From assembly GCA_024278755.1 (NCBI GenBank), contig JAJRSO010000052.1:1-59904 (forward strand): a stretch of 59,904 nucleotides of DNA, written 5' to 3'. The notes beneath the pieces were generated by a model. The model saw nothing but the letters and a program-made list of their open reading frames with translations. It was not told the DNA's origin and searched no databases. The position numbers were made by a program, and so were the translations under genes. Every line of letters begins with the position of its first letter. The first letter of the stretch is position 1. Positions 18,114-26,480 of the stretch are shown one piece after another. The stretch is from Calditrichota bacterium (GTDB taxonomy: Bacteria; Calditrichota; Calditrichia; Calditrichales; Calditrichaceae).

Positions 18114-19532
18114 TTAGTCGCCTAGATAGGTGCCTTTTGTAATAGCGGGTATCTGTTCCCGTTTTTCTTTTATATCGTCTACGCTTTGGGCAAATAAAGG
18201 GCTAATTTCAAAATCAAATTCGGGAAGGCCTTCGGCATTTACGCTTAAAGGAAGGCCCGCTCCGGTTACCAATGCGGCATAATTACGTAACAGGTCTTGT
18301 TTAGCTGTCGCCGGAGAATCGCTGCCCGCTTTGTTTTTAACGGCGCTAAATTCTTTACCGCGATCGGCTTCCAGTGTAAAACTTTTCCGCACATCAAGTA
18401 ATAAATCAAAAATAAACGTTTCGAATTTGATACCTTTTTTTTTATCCGTTTTTATTTTTTCCCCGGATGCGTTAATACAGGAAATATTTTTTTCCGCTTT
18501 ATGATAGGGCAACTTAGCGCCGCGTTGTGCTCGTGTGGATAAGAATTTTACATCCATCATATGTATGGCCGTATTGCCTGCCCAATATTTCAACTCATCC
18601 TTTTCGGTTCGGGCAAACGTTTCTTCTTCACTCAGGTCACTGTACTCAACAACCCCATCCTGTCCGTTAATTTTACAAATCACGCCCATTTTTTCTTCGG
18701 GGCCTGTTTTACGAATTACTTTAGTAGACATCTGCGCCTGGGCGGCGATATGATAACCGAGAAAAAACGGATCGCATAGATTTACCAATACATTATCCAC
18801 CTGAAAATAGAACAGATGTTTCACTCCGCGGGCTTCCATATCGGCCAGTGATCCGCTTTTATATAATGCCTGTAGAGAACCGCCGTGGCCGTTCGGACTA
18901 AAGAACAGACGGTGTTTTTCTTCCATTATTATTTTGCCCGCTTTGTCAAAAGCAGGCAGCATATCCTGTTTAAAAAAACGAATCTCGTTTTCGGAAAGAC
19001 CAAAATAATTCATTTTCCGAAAGAAACGAACGGTTGTTTCATGGTTCGTTTCGGAAGTCATTATATACCAGGGGATATGAGTATCATATTTTTTATTCAG
19101 ATACTGTAGTTTTTCGGCAAATAATTGAAAGAGCGATTTTTGTTTTACCGGCGTCACTGGGAAAATGCCTTTAGGGCCATCAAAACCCAGGCGGGATCCC
19201 TGACCGCCGGCCACTAAAAAAGCGGCTACCTCTCCCTGCCTTAAGGCTTCTTCACCCAATGGCAAAACCGCATTATCCCGGTTTATACGATTTTTTAGAG
19301 TCATCACATCGGTCGGTTCCAGTTTAAAAAAACCTGAAATTTCTTTTTCATTCCCGCTAAGCAGCGCCAGTAGTTCTTTCAGTATAGAAACATCAATTTT
19401 ATTTATCTGAACAAGTAATGTCTCTTTTTCCGTATCGTTCAGTTCTTCCCAAAAACGAAAAATATGTCCCTGATTATACGCATAGAGCTGCTCAATTTTT
19501 TGTTGAAGTACCGAATCCTGCACATGTATCAT
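18114..19532 (-). CDS. UDPGP-family nucleotidyltransferase (UDP-N-acetylhexosamine pyrophosphorylase-like)
   Basis: 472 residues. The nucleotide-binding signature is FLVAGGQGSRLGFDGPKG; SPNGHGGSLQAL and the FYFQVDNVLVNLCDPFFLGY region match the eukaryotic-type UAP/UGP fold rather than bacterial GlmU or GalU. VVEYSDLSEEE also fits the UAP group. It would make a UDP-sugar from UTP and a sugar-1-phosphate in the cytoplasm; GlcNAc-1-P versus Glc-1-P cannot be settled from sequence. AAAGGA lies 9 bases upstream of the ATG. Confidence 0.88.
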   Translation of the reverse strand: MIHVQDSVLQQKIEQLYAYNQGHIFRFWEELNDTEKETLLVQINKIDVSILKELLALLSGNEKEISGFFKLEPTDVMTLKNRINRDNAVLPLGEEALRQGEVAAFLVAGGQGSRLGFDGPKGIFPVTPVKQKSLFQLFAEKLQYLNKKYDTHIPWYIMTSETNHETTVRFFRKMNYFGLSENEIRFFKQDMLPAFDKAGKIIMEEKHRLFFSPNGHGGSLQALYKSGSLADMEARGVKHLFYFQVDNVLVNLCDPFFLGYHIAAQAQMSTKVIRKTGPEEKMGVICKINGQDGVVEYSDLSEEETFARTEKDELKYWAGNTAIHMMDVKFLSTRAQRGAKLPYHKAEKNISCINASGEKIKTDKKKGIKFETFIFDLLLDVRKSFTLEADRGKEFSAVKNKAGSDSPATAKQDLLRNYAALVTGAGLPLSVNAEGLPEFDFEISPLFAQSVDDIKEKREQIPAITKGTYLGD

Positions 19533-19569
19533 GCACTGTGTCCTTTCTCAGTATTTTTGTAGGAATCCA

Positions 19570-21789
19570 TTATTTTGTCCGCCGGGACAAAATAAAATCC
19601 ATTACAATCACAGTTACGTCATCTTCAAAGATATCGGAACCGGTATGTTTTTTTAAATCTGCCTGTAAAGCAGATAAAAATTCTTCCGGTTTTTCAGCCG
19701 CCCGTTCCAACAAACGCACCCGTACACGTTCGTCTCCATACATTTTACCCGTTTTATCAGCGGCTTCGTTTATCCCATCCGTATAAATAACAAGGCGTGA
19801 ATTGGCAGTTAAGGTAATCTTTTTCTGCTCGTAGGTTATTCCATCGTCCATAACGCCCAATAAAAAACCTTCCGTATCCAATTCTGTTACGGCGCCCGTT
19901 GTATAATCGTACAATAAGGGCCGCGGATGCGCGGCGTTACTATAAATAAACTGCCCGGTTCTGCGGTTTAAAATGGCGTAAAAAGCGGTAAAGAATTCAC
20001 CCATTTGCAAAACCTGACAAAAATCGCCGTTTAGTTTAGCCATCACCTGAGCCGGGTCTAATATTTCCACCGCATATTTTTGCAGGGTCATTTTAAACAT
20101 GGCCGAAAGCATGGCGGCCGTCACTCCGTGCCCCGAAGCATCGGCCAGGATAATTCCCACCAATTCCTCATCAATATCAAAGATATCATAAATATCCCCG
20201 CCAAGCTGGCTGGAAGGCAAATAGGAAGCCGCAAAGCGTACATTGTCGTATTGCGGAAGCTTTTCGGGGAGCAGGCTCTTTTGAAATTCTCCGGCCTTTC
20301 GCAGGTCCTGAATCAGGCGTTTATTTTGATTTTCGATGGTTTTATTTTGCGTTTTAACTTTGCGCAGCGCGGTACGCAGGTCTTCCGCCTGTTTTTCCAG
20401 CAGACGATTTTGCTGCGTTATTTTATCGAGCAGATGAATCCGTTCGGCGCTGATGCCCAAAAACTCGGAGATAGTTTCCAGCATAAAGCGGTCGGAATCA
20501 TCCAGTTTGATACGCTCAGTATTTTCGATATTAAGCACCCCGTAAATTCGCTTTTTAGAACGAATGGGAAAAGCAAACACGCTGGCTGCTTCGGATAAAG
20601 TACCGCGAAAATAGTCCGTTGATGCCGGGACATTGTCCACAACTAATGCTTTTCCCGTCCGGAATACCTGCCAGGGAATGCCCTTATCGGCCGGATATTT
20701 TTTCCCCGGTTTAATCTTCTTGGCAAGATATTCTTTCCCATGTCCGTCAAACGATTTTAAAACCAGGGTATTCAGCGGTTTTTCTTCGAAGAAAAGGCTA
20801 AGTAAAGATGATTCAAAAAAAGTTTTATAGAGTGTGTGCAGCACATAATCACTTAGTTTGATCAAATCATTTTCAGTGGAAACCATTTTACTGATGTCAT
20901 TTATGGTCTGCACCTGCATGTAACGTTTTTCCAGCAGGCGCTCGCTTTTAATCTGTTCCGTCAGGTCGATAAAACTTTCAATGATTCCGATGGCCTTGCC
21001 ATTTTCATCGGTTATGCGCGATACGTTTCTACTGATAAAACGTAACTGACGATCTTTTGTTAATATTTGGGAAACACTGCTGCTATGCACTTTTTCGGCG
21101 CCGGACGGTGTGCTCATTTCTTGCAAAATATTGTCGAGACGCAGCACCTGTTCCAGTGTTTTGCCTGTTACGTCCGAAGCACTGTATCCGGTTATCTCTT
21201 CAGCCCGTTCATTCCACGAAAGAATAGCGCCGTTTAAATCGCAGGTTATCATTGCATTCGGCGAATCGCGAAAAACCGCTTCGAGATATTTTTTGGATGT
21301 TTTGATTTGCGTAACAAGAGTTTCCAGCTCGGAAGTATATCGTTTTACTTTTTCCCGCAGGGCGATACGTGCCGTGGCGCGTTCAATCGTCATCAAAATC
21401 ACTTCGAAATCGATGGGCTTCACGATAAAATCGGAAGCGCGAAGTTTTAAAGCCTGAATAGCGGAGTCCATATCTCCGTGGCCGGTCATGACAATAATTT
21501 CCGTACTGTCGTCTGTCTTTCGGATTGTTTCGAGTAGCTCCAGTCCTGATTTTCCGGGCATACGAATATCGGTAAAAATTATCTGTGGTTTATACTTTTG
21601 GTAAATAGTTAAGGCTTCCTCAGCATCGACGGCAGAAATAGCAGAATAACCTTCGAGCGTAAGATATTTAAGCATCGTGGAACAAATAATCGCTTCATCG
21701 TCAACGACCAGAATATCCGGTTTTTTCTGTTCCGAATCAGTCGTTACCGATAAGCCATCCGATTCTTTTAAAATCGCTTCCCAGCCCAT
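19570..21789 (-). CDS. Response regulator with PAS, GAF and PP2C/RsbU-type Ser/Thr phosphatase output
   Basis: About 739 residues from the ATG at 21789; an in-frame TTG at 21846 is possible and neither has a clear Shine-Dalgarno. Domains in order: receiver (ILVVDDEAI, phospho-Asp in IIFTDIRMPGKSG, Lys in FIVKPIDF), PAS (FRDSPNAMITCDLNG), GAF (DNVPASTDYFRG, FAFPIRSKKRIYGVLNIEN), a coiled coil and an RsbU/SpoIIE-type phosphatase with metal motifs GGDIYDIFDID and LADASGHGVTAAML. It should dephosphorylate an anti-sigma antagonist or similar protein when phosphorylated by a kinase. No such partner is in the window. It sits between the glycerate kinase and pyrophosphorylase genes. Confidence 0.9.
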   Translation of the reverse strand: MGWEAILKESDGLSVTTDSEQKKPDILVVDDEAIICSTMLKYLTLEGYSAISAVDAEEALTIYQKYKPQIIFTDIRMPGKSGLELLETIRKTDDSTEIIVMTGHGDMDSAIQALKLRASDFIVKPIDFEVILMTIERATARIALREKVKRYTSELETLVTQIKTSKKYLEAVFRDSPNAMITCDLNGAILSWNERAEEITGYSASDVTGKTLEQVLRLDNILQEMSTPSGAEKVHSSSVSQILTKDRQLRFISRNVSRITDENGKAIGIIESFIDLTEQIKSERLLEKRYMQVQTINDISKMVSTENDLIKLSDYVLHTLYKTFFESSLLSLFFEEKPLNTLVLKSFDGHGKEYLAKKIKPGKKYPADKGIPWQVFRTGKALVVDNVPASTDYFRGTLSEAASVFAFPIRSKKRIYGVLNIENTERIKLDDSDRFMLETISEFLGISAERIHLLDKITQQNRLLEKQAEDLRTALRKVKTQNKTIENQNKRLIQDLRKAGEFQKSLLPEKLPQYDNVRFAASYLPSSQLGGDIYDIFDIDEELVGIILADASGHGVTAAMLSAMFKMTLQKYAVEILDPAQVMAKLNGDFCQVLQMGEFFTAFYAILNRRTGQFIYSNAAHPRPLLYDYTTGAVTELDTEGFLLGVMDDGITYEQKKITLTANSRLVIYTDGINEAADKTGKMYGDERVRVRLLERAAEKPEEFLSALQADLKKHTGSDIFEDDVTVIVMDFILSRRTK

Positions 21790-21896
21790 AGATGTGCTAC
21801 CAAAAATTAAAAACACAGTGTCAATTCCGGTACTACTACCGGACAATCCTTAACGGATAAATGTACTGATTTTTTCATATTTATGTCAAACTCGCT

Positions 21897-23225
21897 TCAG
21901 AGCAGACAGAACATCATATCCATTACGTTGGTTCCGGTCGGACCGGTTTTTATCAGATTCCCGGTTTGTTCAAAAAAATGATACGAATCGTTCCGATTCA
22001 GAAAATCGTCAATATCCAATCCTATTTTTTCCGACCGCTTAAAACTATTCTGATCTATCCAGGCCCCGGCGGCGTCTGTAGGTCCGTCGGTGCCGTCGGT
22101 GCCAACACTGCAAAAATAAAAAGGCTGCCGAATGTGCTTTAATTGTTGCAGGACAGCCAAAACCAGTTCTTGATTTCTTCCGCCAAGTCCATCTCCCGTT
22201 AAAGTAACGGTGGGTTCACCTCCGGCAATGATACAGATTTTTCCGAACTCTGTTTTTTTCTTCGCCATCGTTTCAGTTATTTTATTCACCCAAAAATCTG
22301 CCACTTCGTGTATATCGCCCTGAACAGGTTTGGTCATAAGCCAGGTTTTGTATCCCGCTCGCTCCGCTCTTTTTTTAAGGTTTTCCAGCGCCAGGCTGTT
22401 ATTACCGATTATAAAATTATGCACCTTTTTAAAAAGAACATTTCCTTTTTTCGGGGTTTCGGATTTCCTCCCCTGCAATCCTTTTTTATAAAAACTCAAA
22501 ATGGGTTCGGGCAAAGTTTCTGCAAGACGATAGCGGATTAGTATCTTCCGGACATCACTAAATGTGGATGAATCAGGCGTCGTTGGTCCGGAGGCAATGT
22601 TTTCGGGCGCATCCCCAATAACATCGGATAAGATAAAGGATTCCAACCGGGCCGGATGTACAATTCCGGCAAAACGGCCTCCTTTTACAAGAGAGATGTG
22701 TTTTCGTAAAACATTGATCTCTTCTATGGAAGCGCCGCAAGAAAGCAACTGCTCATTAAAGGCAGCCAGATGCTCAAGATGAATGGAATCCGGAAGAAAT
22801 TCGAATAACGCAGAGCCACCGCCACTAACAAGAAAAATAACCAGGTCGTTTTCGGAAGCGCTTTCCGCTATTTGTAGCAGTTGATTCGTAGCATAGAGGG
22901 TATTTTTATCCGGAACCGGATGGCCAGCCTCAAACAGTTTTATTTTTTTAAGCCTGGTACCGTGGCCATATTTTATAATCACCGCGCCACCGGATAGTTG
23001 TATTTCAAGAATATCTTCGAATGCCGCCGCCATGAATGCAGCGGCTTTTCCGATGCCAAGAACATAAATGTTTTCAAACGACGCTAAATTGATCTGAGTG
23101 CCATTAAAAGACAGTATCGTATCCTCTAAGCGCACCCTGCGTCGGATGAGTTTATACGGATCCACCGCTTTTAAAGCAGACTGAATCATTTCTTGCGCCA
23201 ACGGGTTAAACGGCAGTGCCTTCAT
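21897..23225 (-). CDS. Glycerate 2-kinase (MOFRL/GckA family)
   Basis: 442 residues. Family motifs FLVSGGGSALFEFLPDSI, LSDVIGDAPENIASGPTTPD, GGEPTVTLTGDGLGGRNQELVLA and SVGTDGTDGPTDAAGAW are all present. The enzyme phosphorylates D-glycerate to 2-phosphoglycerate; older databases call the same family hydroxypyruvate reductase TtuD. It is the first gene of the minus-strand unit that continues into the phosphatase gene. Length and motifs are normal. Confidence 0.92.
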   Translation of the reverse strand: MKALPFNPLAQEMIQSALKAVDPYKLIRRRVRLEDTILSFNGTQINLASFENIYVLGIGKAAAFMAAAFEDILEIQLSGGAVIIKYGHGTRLKKIKLFEAGHPVPDKNTLYATNQLLQIAESASENDLVIFLVSGGGSALFEFLPDSIHLEHLAAFNEQLLSCGASIEEINVLRKHISLVKGGRFAGIVHPARLESFILSDVIGDAPENIASGPTTPDSSTFSDVRKILIRYRLAETLPEPILSFYKKGLQGRKSETPKKGNVLFKKVHNFIIGNNSLALENLKKRAERAGYKTWLMTKPVQGDIHEVADFWVNKITETMAKKKTEFGKICIIAGGEPTVTLTGDGLGGRNQELVLAVLQQLKHIRQPFYFCSVGTDGTDGPTDAAGAWIDQNSFKRSEKIGLDIDDFLNRNDSYHFFEQTGNLIKTGPTGTNVMDMMFCLL

Positions 23226-23300
23226 AGTCTATTTTATTTCTGGGTTATTTAAAACAGGTTCGGCACTTTTTGATGAATTATAAATGAGTTTACTATAAAA

Positions 23301-23388
23301 ATCACGAATTCCACGAAATTACACGAATCTATTCAATGTAATTTCAATAAAAACAATCCGTGTCGTTCTGTAAAAATCGGTGGTTATG
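23301..23388. repeat. Degenerate CACGAATT-type intergenic repeat
   Basis: ATCACGAATTCCACGAAATT is followed by ACACGAATCT, and later by ATCCGTGTCGTTCTG and AAAATCGGTGGTTA. These are spaced CACGAA units and their complements, a pattern seen between genes in many bacterial genomes (recalled, not searched). Similar ATAAATGA-TT-TATAAAAA segments lie on both sides at 23278-23304 and 23407-23432. Confidence 0.45.
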
Positions 23389-23528
23389 CTTTTTTAGACT
23401 GGACTCATAAATGAATTCGTATAAAAAATATCATTTGCTATAATGTGTTTTTAGAGGCAAGAATTCCTTTTGCAGCAACCTGCCCAAAGGGGAAGAAATA
23501 GGGTTTACCTCCATGTTTACTAGTCTTC

Positions 23529-23563
23529 AAAAAAAAAGCCTTCCGCTTGGTATACGAAAGGCT
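23529..23563 (-). terminator. Rho-independent terminator of the act-cco operon
   Basis: On the minus strand AGCCTTTCG and CGGAAGGCT form a 9-base stem (one G-T pair) around a 9-base loop, followed by a run of T. It lies just after the ccoH stop codon. Confidence 0.88.
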
Positions 23564-23587
23564 AATATATGGCTCCGTATTTATGAT

Positions 23588-24040
23588 TTATTTTACAAAT
23601 ACGGGCGCTTCATTGTAATACTTTTCGGTGTTATTGTTCCAAAAAACCTTTATATTCCAGTTTCCTTTCTTTAAACCGCTCATATCAACAAACTGGCGGC
23701 GATTTTCATCCACACGAATCGGGATACGGTTATCCCTTCGTTTATCATCGGGACGAAACAATACAATTGTTCCGCTGATTTCCGTCGTCGGCATCTCTTT
23801 TGGAAATTGTAGCGATAAAAATCCCGATTCCTCAAAATCGATACGCAACGGTTCGGACAGACGCTTTGCATTTTGAATCCGGTCTATCTGCTGCTGATAG
23901 GCCAGTTCGTCTTCATAATAGTTTTCAGACACCAGGTCGGTGTCGATACCCAGCGCAAAGATGAGAAAGCCAACATTGGCCAGTACGAAAAAAATCAGAA
24001 AAACAGTGATGCCAATCGGCCAGTATTTTTCTTTTTTCAT
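23588..24040 (-). CDS. ccoH: cbb3 oxidase assembly protein CcoH/FixH
   Basis: 150 residues with one N-terminal transmembrane helix (WPIGITVFLIFFVLANVGFL) followed by the YYEDELAYQQQIDRIQNA stretch typical of FixH. A periplasmic beta domain completes the protein. FixH helps mature the cbb3 oxidase, probably in copper delivery. Its ATG abuts the ccoG stop without a gap. It is the last gene of the act-cco cluster. Confidence 0.88.
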   Translation of the reverse strand: MKKEKYWPIGITVFLIFFVLANVGFLIFALGIDTDLVSENYYEDELAYQQQIDRIQNAKRLSEPLRIDFEESGFLSLQFPKEMPTTEISGTIVLFRPDDKRRDNRIPIRVDENRRQFVDMSGLKKGNWNIKVFWNNNTEKYYNEAPVFVK

Positions 24041-25432
24041 TTATCTGCCTTTCTGATGCACAGGCCCTAAAAAGGAGCTCTTTATCTCTTCCAGAATAAT
24101 GCCGTTGCTTTTTACGGCAATCAATACAGGCGTAACCCGGAAGGGTACAACGTTTTTATCCAGTTTAATAAAAAAGGAGGATTCTGCAAGACTGCCCGGA
24201 GGAGCGATTAGCGTCCCTCCAATAATTTCTATTTCACCCTTTGGTGAAATCATTTGCAGTTCAATCGGTTTTTCTTCAAACGTTTTGTTTACAACTTTAA
24301 TATTGTAGAGGTTACTCAGACGTCCGTCCGGAAGTTCCTGAAATAAGATACCGGGCGTTCGTAAAACGGTTGCATCCAAAGCGCTGCGGTTCGTAAACAG
24401 CAAAATCAGAGCCGTTAATAAAATAAGTAAAATTGCAGAATACCCCATAATCCGCGCGCTAAAAGAAAGCCGGGTACCCTTTTCAATTCCTTCATACGAA
24501 TCATAGCGAATTAAACCGCGCGGTCTTTTAACTTTATCCATCACAACGTTACAGGCGTCGATACAGGCGGTACAATTCACACATTCGAGCTGTGTACCGT
24601 TTCGGATATCAATTCCTGTAGGACAAACATCCACACAAAGATTGCAGTCGACACAATCTCCAGCCTTTTCGCCTTTTTTCATTTTAGCCCGCGGTTCGCC
24701 GCGTTTGAAATCGTATGCGACAACAATAGATTCTTTATCGAGGAGCACTCCCTGTAGCCGGCCGTAAGGACAAACCATGGTGCAGATTTGCTCCCGGAAA
24801 AACGCATATACCCAGTAAAAGGCAGCGCTGAAAAGCAGCATCACGATAAAACCGGTCAGATGCTCGCCCGGCGAAGATGTAACCAGTTCTTTTAACTCTT
24901 CAACTCCGATTATATAAGCCAGAAATGTATTCGCCAGAATAACAGCAAGTACAAAGAAAGTACCGTGTTTAAGCGCTTTTTTAAAGAATTTTTCGGCGGA
25001 CATGGGCGCCGCATTCAGTTTACGCTGAGCGTTTGCATCGCCTTCAATTAGGTATTCGATTTTCCGGAAAATCATTTCCATAAAAATCGTCTGCGGGCAG
25101 GCCCATCCGCACCAGAGACGTCCGAAAACCACTGTAAATAAGACAACAAAAACTACAATCGTAAGGGTGGCCACCATAAAAATATAAAAATCCTGCGGCC
25201 AAAACGGCATTCCGAAAACCACAAACTTACGATCTAAAATATTCAGCAGCAGCAACGGCTGGCCGTTAATTTTTACAAAAGGCGTACCGAATAAAATCGC
25301 CAGTAGAACAACACTTACTGCGGTGCGCCAGCGGTATAAGTTCCCTTTGGGTCTTTTAGGAAAAACCCAAACCCGTTTGCCTTCTTTGTCTATTGTTGAA
25401 ACGCTATCACGAAACTTCTCTTTGTCTGCCAT
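24041..25432 (-). CDS. ccoG: cbb3 oxidase accessory ferredoxin CcoG/FixG (RdxA)
   Basis: 463 residues. Membrane part with CGWACPQTIFMEMIFRKIEY, the NapH/CcoG signature; two 4Fe-4S motifs CVDCNLCVDVCPTG and CVNCTACIDACNVV; and a C-terminal IgG-like domain after the last helix. CcoG is linked to Cu(II) reduction during cbb3 assembly. AGGATCT upstream of the ATG serves as a ribosome-binding site. It lies between ccoP and ccoH, a normal cco order. Confidence 0.94.
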   Translation of the reverse strand: MADKEKFRDSVSTIDKEGKRVWVFPKRPKGNLYRWRTAVSVVLLAILFGTPFVKINGQPLLLLNILDRKFVVFGMPFWPQDFYIFMVATLTIVVFVVLFTVVFGRLWCGWACPQTIFMEMIFRKIEYLIEGDANAQRKLNAAPMSAEKFFKKALKHGTFFVLAVILANTFLAYIIGVEELKELVTSSPGEHLTGFIVMLLFSAAFYWVYAFFREQICTMVCPYGRLQGVLLDKESIVVAYDFKRGEPRAKMKKGEKAGDCVDCNLCVDVCPTGIDIRNGTQLECVNCTACIDACNVVMDKVKRPRGLIRYDSYEGIEKGTRLSFSARIMGYSAILLILLTALILLFTNRSALDATVLRTPGILFQELPDGRLSNLYNIKVVNKTFEEKPIELQMISPKGEIEIIGGTLIAPPGSLAESSFFIKLDKNVVPFRVTPVLIAVKSNGIILEEIKSSFLGPVHQKGR

Positions 25433-25466
25433 TCTTATAGATCCTTAGTCCCCCCATTCATAATTC

Positions 25467-26270
25467 TTATTGTAGTGGATAGGTATGCTTTTCACCCTGC
25501 GGCGCTTTGGGATTTGGCGGATTCGTGCCATGCAGTGTTAAGATATAACTTGCCGCCTGCTTAATTTGCTCCGGAGACAAAACACCTCTCCATGTAATCA
25601 TACCTTTAGCCGGAACGCCTACCGTAATAGTATGGGCAATATGCGCCATATCGGCGCCATGAATCCAGTAATCATCTGTCAGGTTGGGCCCGATACCACC
25701 CTGTCCCTGCGCACCGTGACAGCTTACACAATTTTTAGTAAAGATGTCTTTTCCCTTATTGATACTCGCGACATCCGTTAAGGCTTCCATCGGTTCAACC
25801 GTTTCTTTAGCCGCCGCCTTTTTCGGCACGATGGCCGCACCACCGGCGCTAAGCTGTTTAAACAGATCAGGGAAATCCGCCTTTAATTTATTAAGAGTTG
25901 GCTCGTCTGCCCGGCGCATGGCTTCCATAATCAATCCGTCAGACGTCAGCTCCGGCCCCACATAGGATGCAAACTGTTCTTCAATAAAAGGGGTTACATC
26001 GCCTTTAGGACTCGTATACGGGGATCTGTAAATGCCGAGAAAACCGCCTGTCCCATCTGCTTCGACCGGTTTCCAGTTGGGATCGATTTCTTTATTATAC
26101 TCTGCTATCTGTAAATCACCTGTTCTAAACACGTGATAATGAAACATATAGACAACCGAGAAGATGATCGTAATCCAGAACAGGTACACCCACCATGGCG
26201 GCAGTTCATTATCCAGCTCACGGATTCCGTCATAATCATGATCTAACAGTACATCTTTTTTCTTTGCCAT
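25467..26270 (-). CDS. ccoP: cbb3 oxidase subunit CcoP (cytochrome c, single haem motif)
   Basis: 267 residues from the ATG at 26270, which follows GGAG at good spacing; an in-frame TTG at 26297 overlaps ccoQ and is rejected. One transmembrane helix (WWVYLFWITIIFSVVYMF) precedes a periplasmic domain with a single CVSCH haem c site and methionine ligand region KGMITWRG. Canonical CcoP has two CxxCH motifs; only one is present here, and the usual first cytochrome domain is replaced by a segment rich in Lys, Ala and Pro near residue 150. It is the electron entry subunit for the oxidase. Confidence 0.9.
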   Translation of the reverse strand: MAKKKDVLLDHDYDGIRELDNELPPWWVYLFWITIIFSVVYMFHYHVFRTGDLQIAEYNKEIDPNWKPVEADGTGGFLGIYRSPYTSPKGDVTPFIEEQFASYVGPELTSDGLIMEAMRRADEPTLNKLKADFPDLFKQLSAGGAAIVPKKAAAKETVEPMEALTDVASINKGKDIFTKNCVSCHGAQGQGGIGPNLTDDYWIHGADMAHIAHTITVGVPAKGMITWRGVLSPEQIKQAASYILTLHGTNPPNPKAPQGEKHTYPLQ

Positions 26271-26274
26271 TCTG

Positions 26275-26463
26275 CTATTCTCCAATTTTACTTTCAACCG
26301 GGCCGTTATTTTCCAGCGGGAGTCTGCTCATTTTGGACAGATAACCCTTATTTACCCGGAAAGCCCAAATTACAATGCCTATAAAAACCGGGAAAAATAT
26401 CAGAAATGCGATGATCTGAAACGTCGTTCCCCCGGGAATAGTTGTTAACATATCACTTATCAT
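26275..26463 (-). CDS. ccoQ: cbb3 oxidase small subunit CcoQ-like
   Basis: 62 residues with one transmembrane helix (IIAFLIFFPVFIGIVIWAF) and a short charged tail, in the position of ccoQ/FixQ between ccoNO and ccoP. The sequence is too short for a firm family call; the assignment rests on size, topology and gene order. Confidence 0.78.
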   Translation of the reverse strand: MISDMLTTIPGGTTFQIIAFLIFFPVFIGIVIWAFRVNKGYLSKMSRLPLENNGPVESKIGE

Positions 26464-26480
26464 AGTTTTTCTCTGTTTCT

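Larger units (their letters stand above)
23226..23587. other. Intergenic region with repeat-like sequence and the cco operon terminator
   Basis: This 362-base stretch lies between the glycerate kinase start and the ccoH stop. It holds a degenerate repeat-like block (23301-23388) and the terminator at 23529-23563. The glycerate kinase promoter should also be here but was not recognised. No reading frame of interest was seen. Confidence 0.6.

Noticed and set aside
19418-19786. 122-codon plus-strand frame
   Set aside because: Antisense to the pyrophosphorylase start and the phosphatase end; no motif and no ribosome-binding site.
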